This document shows, piece after piece, positions 9,297 through 21,000 of a DNA stretch of 64,000 nucleotides (positions within the stretch are counted from its first letter, which is position 1; the number at the start of each line of letters is the position of its first letter). Made by a program: the position numbers and the translations under genes. The notes beneath the pieces are model-generated. The model saw only the letters and a list, made by a program, of their open reading frames with translations, ran no database searches and had not been told where the DNA came from. Source of the DNA: JACNKV01 sp964388155 (lineage in GTDB: Bacteria > Fidelibacterota > Marinisomatia > Marinisomatales > JACNKV01). The stretch is from assembly GCA_964388155.1 (NCBI GenBank), contig CAYLYH010000009.1, positions 1 to 64,000 on the forward strand, given 5' to 3'.

Positions 9297-12200
9297 TCGG
9301 TTCTTAAATCCCAGAACTCGTAGCTAAAGTACTCATCGTGATGCTCAAATGATGTTACGACTTCACCTGTTATCGTATAAATGGTAATCCTGCAATCCTG
9401 TGGTAAATGAATAAATTGGAGTAAGCGACTATCTGCGGTTTCATTAAATTCAGAATGAACAATATATGGATTCGGGACCACCATTACTTCTTCGATATTT
9501 TCTTGAGTTACCTCATGAGATTTCCCAAGAAGAGAAAGATCCGCTACCCAAGAATCGCCATCCACAAACCATCGTTCCGGTTTAAGGATAATATAATCTC
9601 CATCCTTCCAACCATAATCTGGGATCCATGGATTCATATTACTTCCATCCTCGCCATCTAACCATGTATTAGGAGCAAATTCTCCGACAGGAATGTATTC
9701 ACTCGCCACCCAAATCATGTCAGCATATTTAACAGACATATCTTTTTCATAGGATTGGTTTTCGCTCCAAATCGGGACGTTATTAGTGAAGAAATCGAAA
9801 AATGTATAATCAATATAAAGATCATAAATGTATGGTGCATCCTCAATTTCACCATCTAACATAACATCTTCCCATCTCATTGCTAACTTTTCGTTACGCT
9901 CCCACATACAATCTTTGTTCCCAGGATCTTCATCCTCCCCAGTGGTTCCTTTATCCAAATGAATAATATCCACTTTTTTTCCGGTTGTTAGATTCGTTAT
10001 TCGGAAAGGTAAAAGTGTTCCGTCAAAAGGTAAATCATTACATCCTCCAGAGGGACTCACCTGCCTGGCTGTATCTAATACTGAAGTACTAAACTCAATT
10101 TTATATTCATATAGAGGTCGATTATCAAATTTTTCTTGAGATGAGTATTCCAACCACACATTTATAAATGCATTGCTTGAGTCCATATTCGTTTCCCACG
10201 CGTCTATAAATGCGTAATATTTACCTTCTGTAATCTCCTCTAATTTATACCAATCACTGATATTATTATCATATCTTAAGCGCACACCATCAAAAAATTC
10301 AGTCCAATTACTTTGATACCCTACCTCATATTGGTTCATAATGGGAAAGGCATTCAGCTTGTAATCCGGTAGGTAGATGATATCATTACTGCTTTTCGCT
10401 CCGGGCAAACTTAACAAACTATCTACACTTACAGAATCAAGCGTGCTGACAGATCCGACATCCACCCAGCTCGCAGGTTCTTGAAACACAGAATCGGTAA
10501 TTTCATACACATACAATTTTGGGTTATCTGTCGATGCGCTTTCGAAAGATCCCGGTTTGGGTGATGCTTCAATTTCAAGCCGCATCATTGCTGTACTGAG
10601 TGCATTAACATCGACCAGTTCAAATAATCGATCACCACTCCCGATATTATTTTCATTGGCGATAATAAAGGTGTCAATACTATCTAAATCAGGGAATGAA
10701 ATATTTGTAGCGTAGTATCCCGGAATAACTGTCACAAAATTTGATGAATCAGTTTTAGAGCATTCTAAGCTTTTATTGGCACCCCAATAGGGTTCTGTTT
10801 CTTCATTGACAATGAAATGTTCTGGATTTGCAGGTGACCACACTTCCACTTCACGATATGTACCATCTCCATCTTCATCAACAAACTGCTTTGTGTAGGT
10901 TGGCAAACCCATATCATAAGCCGTGACGGCATACGTATATTCCACACCGTCGATTACATTTGTATCAATAAATGAATAGGATAATCCGGTATTTGCGCCC
11001 AAACTTATTTCGGTTCTGAGCGGATCTAAACCCATGATATTTAATCCTCTTGCTTCTTCCTCTTCACAAGAATAATCATTTTCATATAAACAATGCAGTC
11101 GATCCTGTTCTTCATCCAAATCAAATTGAGCAATAGGAACCCACCCGACCGTATCTCGTGGCACTGTTGGATCCATATCATAATAAGTATCATAAATCAC
11201 GGTTCCCCAAGTTTTTCCGCTATTTAAACTCCTATACACTTTATATCCTTCAAAATCACTATACCCGGTCATCGGATCATTAGAGTCCTCTGAAATACCA
11301 TCCCATGTCAATACTACTTTTTGGTGCTCAACTCGAGCAAATACATTTGGAGCAGCTGGGGGTTGAATAGTTTCTGTAACTGCAGTCACTATGACAGTAT
11401 CCGGTTCAGATATTAGACCATGTTCATCAGTTACCGTTAATACTATTTCGTATTCGGTACGTTCGGTAAGGTTTGTGGGTATCGTAATCACCGGTTTGAT
11501 TACTGTTGGATTGTTTATAACCAGAGATTCATCTACACTTTCCCAACTAAAAAGTAATTGGTCATGATTAATATCAGTGGACATTCCACCGTTCAATGCT
11601 ATTGTTCGTCCTTGGACAGTTTTTCTAAAATTACCGGCATGAGCAATGGGTGTTTTATTTTCTAATACACTTATTTCAACATCATCAGAATGGCGACCAC
11701 CTTCTTCGTTTGTAACGATTAGGGTAAATATCAACGTTCTTTCACTATCATAATCAGGAGCAATAAAAGTGGGGTTTACTGCTGATATATTATCCATTTC
11801 CACAATTGGAACTCCATCATCCGTTGGTGCAGACCACCAATATTGTAAATTTGCTCCATCCGGATCAGATGAATTACTTCCATCCAACTCAACCAAGTCT
11901 CCCTGTTCTACAACTTGAGAGTTACCTGCATCAGCTGTTGGTAAATATATTAATACTGTAATAATTACTGTGTCAGGAAGTGATACATTCCCATCTTCAT
12001 CTGTAACAATTAGTTCAAAGAAATAGTCTGTAGTATCTGTGACTGAAGGAGCGATAAAACTTGGATTGGCAATAAATTCATTAGATAAAACAATGTCATT
12101 CAGTGAATCCCATTGGTAAGTAATCACTGTTAATTCGGGGTCATATGACGTAGAACCATCAAGTTGTACTATAGTATTCTCAATAACTGATTGCCTATCA

Positions 12201-13537
12201 CCTGCATCTGCAATCGGAGGTAAATTCGGATTGATTGTAATTATTACTGTATCGGATTCTGAATAGAAAGCTCCGTCGAAAACCACCAACGAAAACTGAA
12301 ACACCTCTGCTTCTTCAACATTGGGAGCAATGAAGGTTGGGGTAACAGCATTATTGTCAGATAAGACGATTCCGTCCGGGATTATCCACAAGTATGTGAG
12401 TGGGGATCCACTCACACTAACAGATGCTGACCCATCTAACGTAACCAAGCGCCCCTCTACCACAGACTGATCCTCTCCTGCGTCAGCAATTGGCGGTAAA
12501 CTTTCAAAAACAGATATATAATTTACTTTCGTCTCCGTTACAGATAGCGTATATATATCCGTTACTGTCAAGCTCACCGTAAACTCACCAGATTCTTCGT
12601 AAGTATAAACCGGGAGTTGTTCGGTACTTGATCCTCCGTCACCAAAGTCCCACTCCCAAGATAATAACTCTCCGTCTCCCTGGTCAGATAAATCTGTATA
12701 TTGAACCGTCAAGGGAGTATCACCTTCTGTCACGTCGGATGTAAAATCTACAGTAGGAGGATTGGGCTGATTTACCGTAACAACAGCCGTCGTGGAGTCA
12801 CTAATCCCTTGACTATTTTCGACAACTAATTTCACATTCCACTCACCGGCAGTTGTAAATACATAGGTAGGATTTTGCTCCGTGCTTGTTCCACCGTCGC
12901 CAAAATCCCAGTCCCATAAACTAATCGTCCCCATGCCCGGCTCAGACTGATCTGTGAAATTTACACTCAACGGAGCAAATCCCTCCGATGGTTCGAAACT
13001 AAAACCGGCCATAGGATTTTGGGTAACATTTTTTGGATACACCTTTAGTTTTAATAGATTAAAGGCGGGATTTGTTAGTTCATAGCTTGTTTGTTCCAAC
13101 ATATTTACATTTATCATCACACCGCCGAAAGCATCCTGGAGTTTTACACTATCCATTAAAGCGGACCAACCAGAATTATTCCAATCGATATTAATAATAT
13201 TATTTGCTCCATATTGAAGCGGAACATCATATACGTGTTCCGACAAATCTCCATCGCCGGCTAATATTTGTGTAAAATAACGATCTCCATCCCAACCAAT
13301 TGCTGCATCAAATGCCGGTGGTGGCGGAGGAGGCGGTGCATATTGATCTATCCCTTCATCGTAGCCATCCGTTGCATCAGGTGAAAATCCCATTAACAAT
13401 TCGTACTCTCCTTCACTTGATAAATCTGTACTTGTTTGAATTGAAAATGAAAATTCTTGCGCCACCGAAAAGGATAGAAGCATCGGCAAAACACCTAAAC
13501 CAAGAATTAATTTCCGTAATATACTTTTTTCAACCAT
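9203..13537 (-). CDS. Giant secreted PKD-repeat protein with type IX-style sorting tail
   Basis: 1444 residues, ATG at 13537 with AAGGA site, signal peptide about 1-26. A Pro-rich stretch (eight consecutive prolines) lies near residue 70. Two classical PKD domains follow (WDWDFGDGGTST and WEWDFGDGGSST, about 175-350), then about five further PKD/REJ-like Ig domains marked by ADAGEDQSVVEG-type starts (ADAGDRQSVIEN, ADAGNSQVVEQG, AHAGNFRKTVQG) to about residue 720. A fibronectin-like unit (EGYKVYRSLNSGKTWG) and a long unassigned region lead to the tail VVPNPYIVHSEF and IAPGLYIFRVESD. No catalytic motif was found. It is probably a surface or extracellular structural or binding protein. The last 31 codons are identical to those of the 14611-17847 gene because they lie inside the 1134-bp repeat. 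Confidence 0.8.
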   Translation of the reverse strand: MVEKSILRKLILGLGVLPMLLSFSVAQEFSFSIQTSTDLSSEGEYELLMGFSPDATDGYDEGIDQYAPPPPPPPAFDAAIGWDGDRYFTQILAGDGDLSEHVYDVPLQYGANNIINIDWNNSGWSALMDSVKLQDAFGGVMINVNMLEQTSYELTNPAFNLLKLKVYPKNVTQNPMAGFSFEPSEGFAPLSVNFTDQSEPGMGTISLWDWDFGDGGTSTEQNPTYVFTTAGEWNVKLVVENSQGISDSTTAVVTVNQPNPPTVDFTSDVTEGDTPLTVQYTDLSDQGDGELLSWEWDFGDGGSSTEQLPVYTYEESGEFTVSLTVTDIYTLSVTETKVNYISVFESLPPIADAGEDQSVVEGRLVTLDGSASVSVSGSPLTYLWIIPDGIVLSDNNAVTPTFIAPNVEEAEVFQFSLVVFDGAFYSESDTVIITINPNLPPIADAGDRQSVIENTIVQLDGSTSYDPELTVITYQWDSLNDIVLSNEFIANPSFIAPSVTDTTDYFFELIVTDEDGNVSLPDTVIITVLIYLPTADAGNSQVVEQGDLVELDGSNSSDPDGANLQYWWSAPTDDGVPIVEMDNISAVNPTFIAPDYDSERTLIFTLIVTNEEGGRHSDDVEISVLENKTPIAHAGNFRKTVQGRTIALNGGMSTDINHDQLLFSWESVDESLVINNPTVIKPVITIPTNLTERTEYEIVLTVTDEHGLISEPDTVIVTAVTETIQPPAAPNVFARVEHQKVVLTWDGISEDSNDPMTGYSDFEGYKVYRSLNSGKTWGTVIYDTYYDMDPTVPRDTVGWVPIAQFDLDEEQDRLHCLYENDYSCEEEEARGLNIMGLDPLRTEISLGANTGLSYSFIDTNVIDGVEYTYAVTAYDMGLPTYTKQFVDEDGDGTYREVEVWSPANPEHFIVNEETEPYWGANKSLECSKTDSSNFVTVIPGYYATNISFPDLDSIDTFIIANENNIGSGDRLFELVDVNALSTAMMRLEIEASPKPGSFESASTDNPKLYVYEITDSVFQEPASWVDVGSVSTLDSVSVDSLLSLPGAKSSNDIIYLPDYKLNAFPIMNQYEVGYQSNWTEFFDGVRLRYDNNISDWYKLEEITEGKYYAFIDAWETNMDSSNAFINVWLEYSSQEKFDNRPLYEYKIEFSTSVLDTARQVSPSGGCNDLPFDGTLLPFRITNLTTGKKVDIIHLDKGTTGEDEDPGNKDCMWERNEKLAMRWEDVMLDGEIEDAPYIYDLYIDYTFFDFFTNNVPIWSENQSYEKDMSVKYADMIWVASEYIPVGEFAPNTWLDGEDGSNMNPWIPDYGWKDGDYIILKPERWFVDGDSWVADLSLLGKSHEVTQENIEEVMVVPNPYIVHSEFNETADSRLLQFIHLPQDCRITIYTITGEVVTSFEHHDEYFSYEFWDLRTDNNQEIAPGLYIFRVESDSGKEFLGKFAVVR

Positions 13538-13570
13538 TGTTTTTCCTTATGAAAAATATTTTTCTTTGGA

Positions 13571-14602
13571 TTAAAACTCCAGACTAAGTCCTAATTGGTG
13601 AGTAAGTTTCAATACGCCCAAGTCTGAGTAAGCATAGTCCACACCAATCACCATCCCGGGGATACGTATCTTTACTCCGGCACCCGCACTCAAACCCGCC
13701 GTGTCATGACCCAAATGCATCCCGACACGAGCAAACGCAAACTCACGAAAACTGTACTCACACCCCATCGCTCCATAAACCGTATAATCACTGGGGTTTA
13801 CACCATCTAACGAAAGACTCAAACGATGAATCTCACTTTTAATAAACGAACTCTCTCCGCCAATAATATCATTCTTAATACCCAAACGGAATACTAACGG
13901 TAATGGGAAATGCTCCGTTACCTTTGCCAACTGGCCATCCACACTTGTTGTATCCGGAACTTCCTGGTTTAAGCCTTCTCCGTGGTATTGGACTTCCGGA
14001 CCAAAGTTGCTCACGCTCATCCCTAATGCAAATCCATATATCCCCGTATCAAAATGACTACCAATGTCAAACGCAAATGTCTGCATTGTTGTTGTATATA
14101 TCTGATCACGGATGTAATCTAAGGACATACCTATCTTTAACCTATCTGTTAATCTGCGGGCATACGCCGTACGCAATGCCAAGGACGTTACATTAAACTC
14201 TTCTCCCGTTCCGTTCGGATAGGCTTCTGTTGTAACATCCATCATACCGGAGTTAACATAAAACAGATGAATCCCGATAAAGTCTGAACTGCTTAACTTC
14301 ATCCCGTAGGACATGACGTTATGCGTAATCCCTACCACATAGTTCGTCTTGGCATAATAGCCTTCTGAACCCTTAATAAATGCCACACTTGCAGGATTGT
14401 ACGGAATCGCAGATACACCACTCCCTGCTGCAACAAACGCTCCACCCATTCCTACAGCCCTGGCACTGGTCTCAAGCTTTAACCAATTACCCGCGGCTGT
14501 CGCAACTTTTGTGACCACATCCGGGATATTTCGGTATTGTCCGTGGATTGTACCCGTTATCAATAATAACGTTAAACTGATTGTTGTAATCTTTCTCATC
14601 AT
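13571..14602 (-). CDS. PorV/PorQ-family outer-membrane protein, copy 2
   Basis: 343 residues, identical in protein sequence, and as far as I can read in DNA, to the gene at 8163-9194. It has the same signal peptide and the same ARAVGMGG and YNPAS signatures. It begins 8 bases after the stop of the 1078-residue secreted protein and ends 33 bases before the ATG of the 1444-residue one. Each giant secreted protein therefore has its own PorV-like gene immediately downstream. Absence of even synonymous change implies very recent duplication or ongoing gene conversion. Confidence 0.85.
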   Translation of the reverse strand: MMRKITTISLTLLLITGTIHGQYRNIPDVVTKVATAAGNWLKLETSARAVGMGGAFVAAGSGVSAIPYNPASVAFIKGSEGYYAKTNYVVGITHNVMSYGMKLSSSDFIGIHLFYVNSGMMDVTTEAYPNGTGEEFNVTSLALRTAYARRLTDRLKIGMSLDYIRDQIYTTTMQTFAFDIGSHFDTGIYGFALGMSVSNFGPEVQYHGEGLNQEVPDTTSVDGQLAKVTEHFPLPLVFRLGIKNDIIGGESSFIKSEIHRLSLSLDGVNPSDYTVYGAMGCEYSFREFAFARVGMHLGHDTAGLSAGAGVKIRIPGMVIGVDYAYSDLGVLKLTHQLGLSLEF

Positions 14603-14704
14603 CTCACCCCTTACCGGACAACCGCAAATTTACCCAAAAACTCTTTTCCGCTATCCGACTCTACACGAAAAATGTATAAGCCCGGAGCAATCTCCTGGTT
14701 GTTG
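13571..14704 (-). repeat. Direct repeat copy B (1134 bp)
   Basis: This is the partner of 8163-9296 in the same orientation. It covers the last 31 codons of the 14611-17847 gene, the 8-base spacer and the entire PorV-like gene. The two copies are separated by the 4.27 kb that carry most of the 9203-13537 gene. Recombination between them would delete that gene apart from its identical 3' end. Confidence 0.93.
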
Positions 14705-17700
14705 ATTGTTCGAAGATCCCACCATTCATTCCCGTCCAATTCATTATCATGCCTGAATGTTTGCACAAGCTCACCGCTAATCGTGTAAATGCTGATCTCA
14801 CAATGCCCCGGCACATTTGTAAACCGTATCTGTCTGAGGTATTCATTCTCACGAAATTCAGAATGCACGATGTACGGATTTGGCACAACCCAAACCTTAT
14901 TGAGTGATTCATCGGATGGAACACCGGAAACAACCGTCACAAAGTTTCGATCATGGATGGTTGTTCCTCTGGCATTTTCTATGCTTTGATACGCTCCCCA
15001 ATTATCCGGGTTGGATTGAGTGCGTGTGCTGTCCATGATAAATGTACCATCTCCCTGGTCAATCCATGTAACCGTAAAGGGTTCTTCAACGCCCATATCG
15101 TAGGCAGTTACAGAGTAAGTATATTCCATTCCGTCCACAACTTGCTCATCCGTAAATTTGTATTTGAGAATGGTTTCTTTCCCTTCTACGATAATGGTAT
15201 CCCAATCCGTGGTGTCCATTAATACTTCATCAAAACCGGAATCTTCTCCGAGGTAGAACCACGGTGCCTTCGGATCGGGTCCGGTAATATTTCGCCCTCG
15301 ATTTTCCCCGCTGCAATTGCCACCTGTATAAATGCAATGCAGAGAATCTGCTTCTGCATTTAAGTCGTATTGTGCCATGGGTCTCCAGCCGACGTGTTTC
15401 CCGGTTGTATCATAGACCATATCTTCTAAACCGCCCCACGTTTTTCCGCCATCGATACTTTTATAAAGTTTATATCCTTCAAAGTCTCCGTAACCGGTGA
15501 CAACATCTGTGGATAATTCAGCGGCATCATCCCAGTACAATTCCACTTTCCCCTGATCCACTTTTGTAATTACCGTCGGAGCAGTCGGGGGTGTAAATCC
15601 CTGGTAATGAGAATTATACATAATCTGAGCAAATTCAGCATTTTTAATTAAATCTGCTTTATCCTCGCCAAAAATAATGGTGAAAGAGAATGGAACTTCC
15701 TCACCCACGGCGATATTAAACGGACCCGTACTTGCTATTAACACGCAATCCAGTCCTTCGTCTCCATCGCTCCAGACGGACTCTTTTTCTAAGCCTTCCA
15801 ATGAATCAAAATGCGGATTAAAATCCGGATCCATTTCATCGAGAGACGGCTCCTTTGAATGAAAAAACCAATCCTGTTCAGAGTCTGTAATATTTGTTGT
15901 GTCACCCGACATCAGCTTGAACTGAATTTCCTCTTTGTTTTTCGCCCGCGGGGGTTCGATTCCAGGATTTTTCACACCCGGACGGTTCATCCAGTCAAAC
16001 CAGTGCCAATCCGTAATTTTTAATTTCTGTCCGGGGAGACGGTTAATCCCATGGATATCTTCGTACAATGTATCCGTCGCGACTGGTGTATCTAAAAGCT
16101 GAACAGCCACAATGCCAAGGTCTGACCCTGACGCAGGACCGCTGATACCGTCGTAATCATAAATCATTGCCATACTGATAATGAGTTCTTCATTATTCAC
16201 AACAATGGTGCTGTCATACGACTCCATTGTGTCATCACTTGGCGTTCGTCCGCCGGTACTTCCGGTAATGGTTTGAGAGTACGCATCTGCATCGAAGTAA
16301 AATCCCAAAAACATTTTATTGTAATCGTACCCTTTACCACCATTGATTTTTGATCCGTCCGGCAGCACGATGCCTTCTCCACATAGAGGCTCCCATATCT
16401 CCCCGGCAGCTTCACATGCCTCCTTCGAATAGATTGCAGGATCTGTACACCGAGACAGATCGCGGATTGACCCGTCAGGCTCTTTCTCAAATGCACACCA
16501 GTCCCCACTTTCGTTTCGTACTTTTACTGTAACAAAGAGGATATCTTCCGCAAATGATACGCCGTAAGAATGGGCGGTGGACATAACTTTCAATCCCATG
16601 GGGTAGCCTTTTTGCAAATATTTATCTCCGGTGGAATTCACTTTATTCCCGCGATGCGCCCAGCGATCATCAAACTCAATATAGATGTCCGAATCTGAAA
16701 CGAACGTTCCCGGCAACTCAACCCAGCAATCCGGGTTCTTTCGTGTAGCAGGAACACACCCGGTTTCTTCAGGTGCGTAATCTTCTGCCCACCATCCGGG
16801 CCAGAATGGGACGGCATCTCCGGTTGTTTCATTAAAATTTACCGGCCAAGTTTGTGAAAAATTACTGTGAGCCAGTAATGGATACGGATCATTCGGGTCC
16901 GTAAAATCTGTTTCACCAAAAATATCACCGGCAGTAACTTCACGATTTTGCGTTAACTGTCGGGCATTGGTGGTCGGTTGCCAATCGGTATCATAACGGC
17001 GTGTCAACCATGATTCAGACACGGTTGCACCATAGTATTCCAGATTCGCACACTCATCCCAGTCTTCGTTAAATCCATCGCATCCGGAATAATCATAGAA
17101 ATCAAATACGGAGCTGGGGGTTCTGCTCTGCAGTGCAGGACGTAATGCCCACGGATAAATCAGTCCAATTCCCTTTTTCTCGTTGGGATCCATATATGCA
17201 TTCGGCAAATTCGGGTCAGCACCATACGTTGTGCTAATCATCAGCACCCCTGCATTCGGATCAAAATCATCATGATCTACATACCACTGATTCGGTAGTG
17301 TGAAAGCCAAGTATGATTCAACTTTCGTTCCGACAATGCCGTCATCCTCATACGTTTCAAAGACCACTCCGGCGTAGTTAAATGTAGTATCCCCATCGAT
17401 GGTAATCATTTTCCGATATGCTCCGTTGGATGACCACACCTTATAATCTGAACCGGACAAGTCTCCTTCTAATATCCAGTTGTATTTGTGGGCGTATTCC
17501 ATCCCCGGAACTCCTGCGATAAAACCACATTGTGGGATATAAGCATACTCCCCCCACAATCCTGCCGGTTGCTTATCCCAACGACCGTCTCTATCAACAT
17601 CGATGTCAATAAAATCCCCATAATTGAGAATCGTTGATTTTATTTTTCCTTTCAGCAAATAGCCGATGGCTCGATCATTTGTCGGGTTAGTCGGATAAGC

Positions 17701-17847
17701 AAAGTCTCCGCGTTTTGTTAACGGCTGTGGAGCAGAATTGTTGATCACGGTTTCATCAGCAGGGGATCCCGGCTCAACGCCAAAAATCTGCCCAGTCAAT
17801 CCGAAAATTAAAAATGAAATGCCAAGTGTATTTTTAAGTGTATTCAT
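14611..17847 (-). CDS. Large secreted protein with type IX-style sorting tail
   Basis: 1078 residues. I take the ATG at 17847, with GGAAGC upstream, over a TTG four codons earlier. It has a signal peptide (SFLIFGLTGQIFG). Most of the length is unassigned: aromatic- and Asp-rich sequence resembling large extracellular proteins of Marinimicrobia/Calditrichota type. A fibronectin-like unit (FEGYKLYKSIDGGKTWG) sits near residue 790, followed by ENRGRNITGPDP. The tail has VVPNPYIVHSEF and ends with the same 31 residues as the 9203-13537 product. Its last 31 codons lie in the 1134-bp repeat. It probably belongs with the TonB receptor and lipoprotein upstream (193-base gap) and the PorV-like gene downstream (8 bases). 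No enzyme motif seen. Confidence 0.75.
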   Translation of the reverse strand: MNTLKNTLGISFLIFGLTGQIFGVEPGSPADETVINNSAPQPLTKRGDFAYPTNPTNDRAIGYLLKGKIKSTILNYGDFIDIDVDRDGRWDKQPAGLWGEYAYIPQCGFIAGVPGMEYAHKYNWILEGDLSGSDYKVWSSNGAYRKMITIDGDTTFNYAGVVFETYEDDGIVGTKVESYLAFTLPNQWYVDHDDFDPNAGVLMISTTYGADPNLPNAYMDPNEKKGIGLIYPWALRPALQSRTPSSVFDFYDYSGCDGFNEDWDECANLEYYGATVSESWLTRRYDTDWQPTTNARQLTQNREVTAGDIFGETDFTDPNDPYPLLAHSNFSQTWPVNFNETTGDAVPFWPGWWAEDYAPEETGCVPATRKNPDCWVELPGTFVSDSDIYIEFDDRWAHRGNKVNSTGDKYLQKGYPMGLKVMSTAHSYGVSFAEDILFVTVKVRNESGDWCAFEKEPDGSIRDLSRCTDPAIYSKEACEAAGEIWEPLCGEGIVLPDGSKINGGKGYDYNKMFLGFYFDADAYSQTITGSTGGRTPSDDTMESYDSTIVVNNEELIISMAMIYDYDGISGPASGSDLGIVAVQLLDTPVATDTLYEDIHGINRLPGQKLKITDWHWFDWMNRPGVKNPGIEPPRAKNKEEIQFKLMSGDTTNITDSEQDWFFHSKEPSLDEMDPDFNPHFDSLEGLEKESVWSDGDEGLDCVLIASTGPFNIAVGEEVPFSFTIIFGEDKADLIKNAEFAQIMYNSHYQGFTPPTAPTVITKVDQGKVELYWDDAAELSTDVVTGYGDFEGYKLYKSIDGGKTWGGLEDMVYDTTGKHVGWRPMAQYDLNAEADSLHCIYTGGNCSGENRGRNITGPDPKAPWFYLGEDSGFDEVLMDTTDWDTIIVEGKETILKYKFTDEQVVDGMEYTYSVTAYDMGVEEPFTVTWIDQGDGTFIMDSTRTQSNPDNWGAYQSIENARGTTIHDRNFVTVVSGVPSDESLNKVWVVPNPYIVHSEFRENEYLRQIRFTNVPGHCEISIYTISGELVQTFRHDNELDGNEWWDLRTINNQEIAPGLYIFRVESDSGKEFLGKFAVVR

Positions 17848-18040
17848 TGATGCTTCCAATGTTTGTTAAAAGATTTAAGATTCGGTCACTTCGCAAAAAA
17901 TGCTCTATGTTTTTTATTAATATTTGGTAGAGAAACCGATAATTTCACACATCGATGTGCAAAATCTGTTGTCCTCTTAATTAACTCTTTGGAATCCATA
18001 TTCTTAATTCTTCAATCTTAATTCTTAATTCCTAAGATTC

Positions 18041-21000
18041 TTAACGAAAATCCATTCGTACAAAGAAATTGATCTCTCTTGGGGAGGACATATACCACGG
18101 GATATCGTAATACGTCCCCGATTTTGCTCTACCGATTACAGGAACTTCAAACGGGACACCAATGTTTGCCGTGTAGTATTCTCCGGGATTATCAGGCTCA
18201 CCCGTCAATGGCCAGATATCTACAGCATTCACGATATTGAACACATTAAATACGTTCATTCCTAAGGTCATTTTGACTTCTCCAAATTTCAGGAATTTAG
18301 ACAACGATAAGTTGACGACTTTCCAATCAGGTGAACGAGAGGAATTTTTATTTTTTTCATCAGACTCAGGAGTGTCAAAAATTGAACTCAACTTTTTGTA
18401 AGGCGTGTATGGCATCCCTGACTGATAGAAAGCAGTCAATGCGGTCTGAATTCCAAATGGTAAAACTGTGTATATAGAAACCGTCAAATCATGGGTGCGG
18501 TCGAAGCTCATCAAAAATTCTTGAGACGGCGCATCCATGGCTTCAAGACCTAACGTAGCCCAGTCATACGCACTGTTTGCTTTGGCAACGGAATAGGTGT
18601 ATTGAATCATGGTGTTAACAGGCATCCCCCTATTCTTTAAGGTAAAATCAATTCCCTTCGCACTGCCATAATCTCCGTTATCAAAAACGTAATATTTGTA
18701 CACGCCGCTTCGTTGAATTTTGCTCGTGACCAATTGATCCATGTCTTTGACCCACCCCATCAGTGAGAATGCCCAAAAACGGTTCATTTGGATATTGAAC
18801 CCAAATTCATAGGATTCCGTCCGGGTGGCATTCATGGTGGCATTCCCTAAGAAGCCTTCTGTCTCCTCAAATAAGGCTTGCGGGTCAGTCAATCGATTAG
18901 TATTCAGATACACATTCTGATAAATGGGGGTCTGGTAGTACAATCCGTAGTTAAATGTAAACGTCGCCTGGTCGGTAATTACGTGACTGATCCCCAATCT
19001 TGGACTGACTTTATAAAACCATTTTGCAGGGGTCAGCAGGGTTTTTTGATTCTGCAACCCGGGAGTGGCATCGACTTCTTCATCAAAGTTCCATGTGTCA
19101 TCATTTTCTCCGGTATCACCTGTCCCCGGGATACCATCTTCACCTACATCGGCATAATACCACGGTTTATTTGGTGAAGGATTTCCATCCGGGTCTGACC
19201 AGATGCGTGTATTGTAATTGACACCATCAATCCGAACGCCGGCATTGACCACCATCCACGGTACTTCAAACGTATTTTGGATATATGCTGAAAGTTCTTC
19301 CGGCTCACGGAAATCATCCCATTCGCCATTATCATTCGCATCATCAAACATTTCACCCGGATCCCATACACCATTCCCTTCACCTTCATCCGGCATCACT
19401 TCTTCATCAACATAGTCTTCACCATTATCCCAAACGCCGTTGTCGTTTTCATCAGTAAAGTCTTCTCCGACATCCCAAATACCGTTCCCGGAATTCCCCG
19501 GCAGTAGTCCATCGGGACCTGTATCTTTCCAATATTCGGCAAAACTCTGTCTAATCGGGGACAAATCTTCATCCCAGCGAAATTTAATTTCATCATAGTT
19601 AAGCTTATGCGATTTATAATCTACGCCGGTACGAAGCTTCCATTTGTCCGAAAGCTGAGATGTAACATCCAAGCGGGCTTCCTGAGTTACAGCACTTGAT
19701 GATCCGTAGAACCGATCATGGCCACCAAACGCTTTTCCTTCATCCCAACCATACTCAGCAATGGGTAAAAAGTAATTTGCATTAAAATCGTTTCCCGTCA
19801 CCGGATTGTATCCATTGACAGGATCTCCAAAACCATAATGTGCCCAATATGGGTCATTTTCCCATTCATGGAATATTTTGCGATAATCAACATGATCAAG
19901 ATAACTGACATACATATCCGGTGTTAACCAATAACTTCCGTCACGCTCAATACATTTATCGGTGAGTTCCGGTCCGTCCCAAACACCGTCGCCGTCAAAA
20001 TCATCACGTTCAAGATCAAAAATATCAATCCCTTCATCGTAAATTCCGTTGTTGTTCACATCTCTGAATGTTTCAGCGATATCCCAATTCCAGTTGCCCG
20101 GTGTCGCTCCGTGAAACCAGCCGGTTTTGTCATCACGCTTTGTATAAAATATTGTATCCCCATTTGATGATGTTGTATACGGAACGATATTTGGATTGTA
20201 CGGATCGGAAATAGGGTCAATCGTACCGGAGGCGTAATCTCCTGCCGGGTTTCGCCACTCATACCAATCCGGATATCCATCTTCATCGCTATCTTTCCAC
20301 CGAACACCTTGGAACTGATCTTGCACGAACTGTGATAGCCGAAGAGTGTAAAAGGTTCGGCTCGTGACGGAATGATTCAGCTCGTATGTGTATCGATATG
20401 TGTCACGGAATAATTCATTTTGCCCATCATCCCAATACATATATCTTGGATTAAATACTTTTCGGTGAGCAGCCACCTGCCAGTAGGACATATTCATCCG
20501 AAGGCGATTGGTAAAGTTGTAGGCTATTTTCCCAAAAACGTCATAGGTTTTATCAAACCCAAATCCGCGGAAGCCTTGTTCAGTATCCCATGGTTGCACA
20601 AGATTCTGTCGATTTTGCTGTGCGAACGATTGGTTAATCGGCATGTAGTTATACGGATCATTTTCGCCATGTTCATAAATAGTGTTATCAAATTCTAATA
20701 CTCGATAAGACTGGCGATCTGTAAACTGCCCTGACACCCAAAAATGGAATTTTTTATATCCGCCACCAAGCCCAATATTATAATCATTATATCCACGGAG
20801 TTCGTCATAGCCATTCCCCATTGCAGCACCCGCTTGACTGGTTTCATATTTAAATTTGTATTGCAACTCATTCCCGCCGATCATCGTATGCATATTAGAA
20901 ACGGCTGACATCGCATCTCCGTACTCAGCATTAAACCCGCCGGGCTGCCAGTCAAATTCCTTGACGGCAAACAAATTTAGTCGCGTTCCGTTTCCGATTC

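Noticed and set aside
17948..17959. CACATCGATGTG palindrome in the gap 17848-18040
   Set aside because: Too short and isolated to assign. Short AT-rich TTCTTAATTC repeats next to it look like simple sequence.
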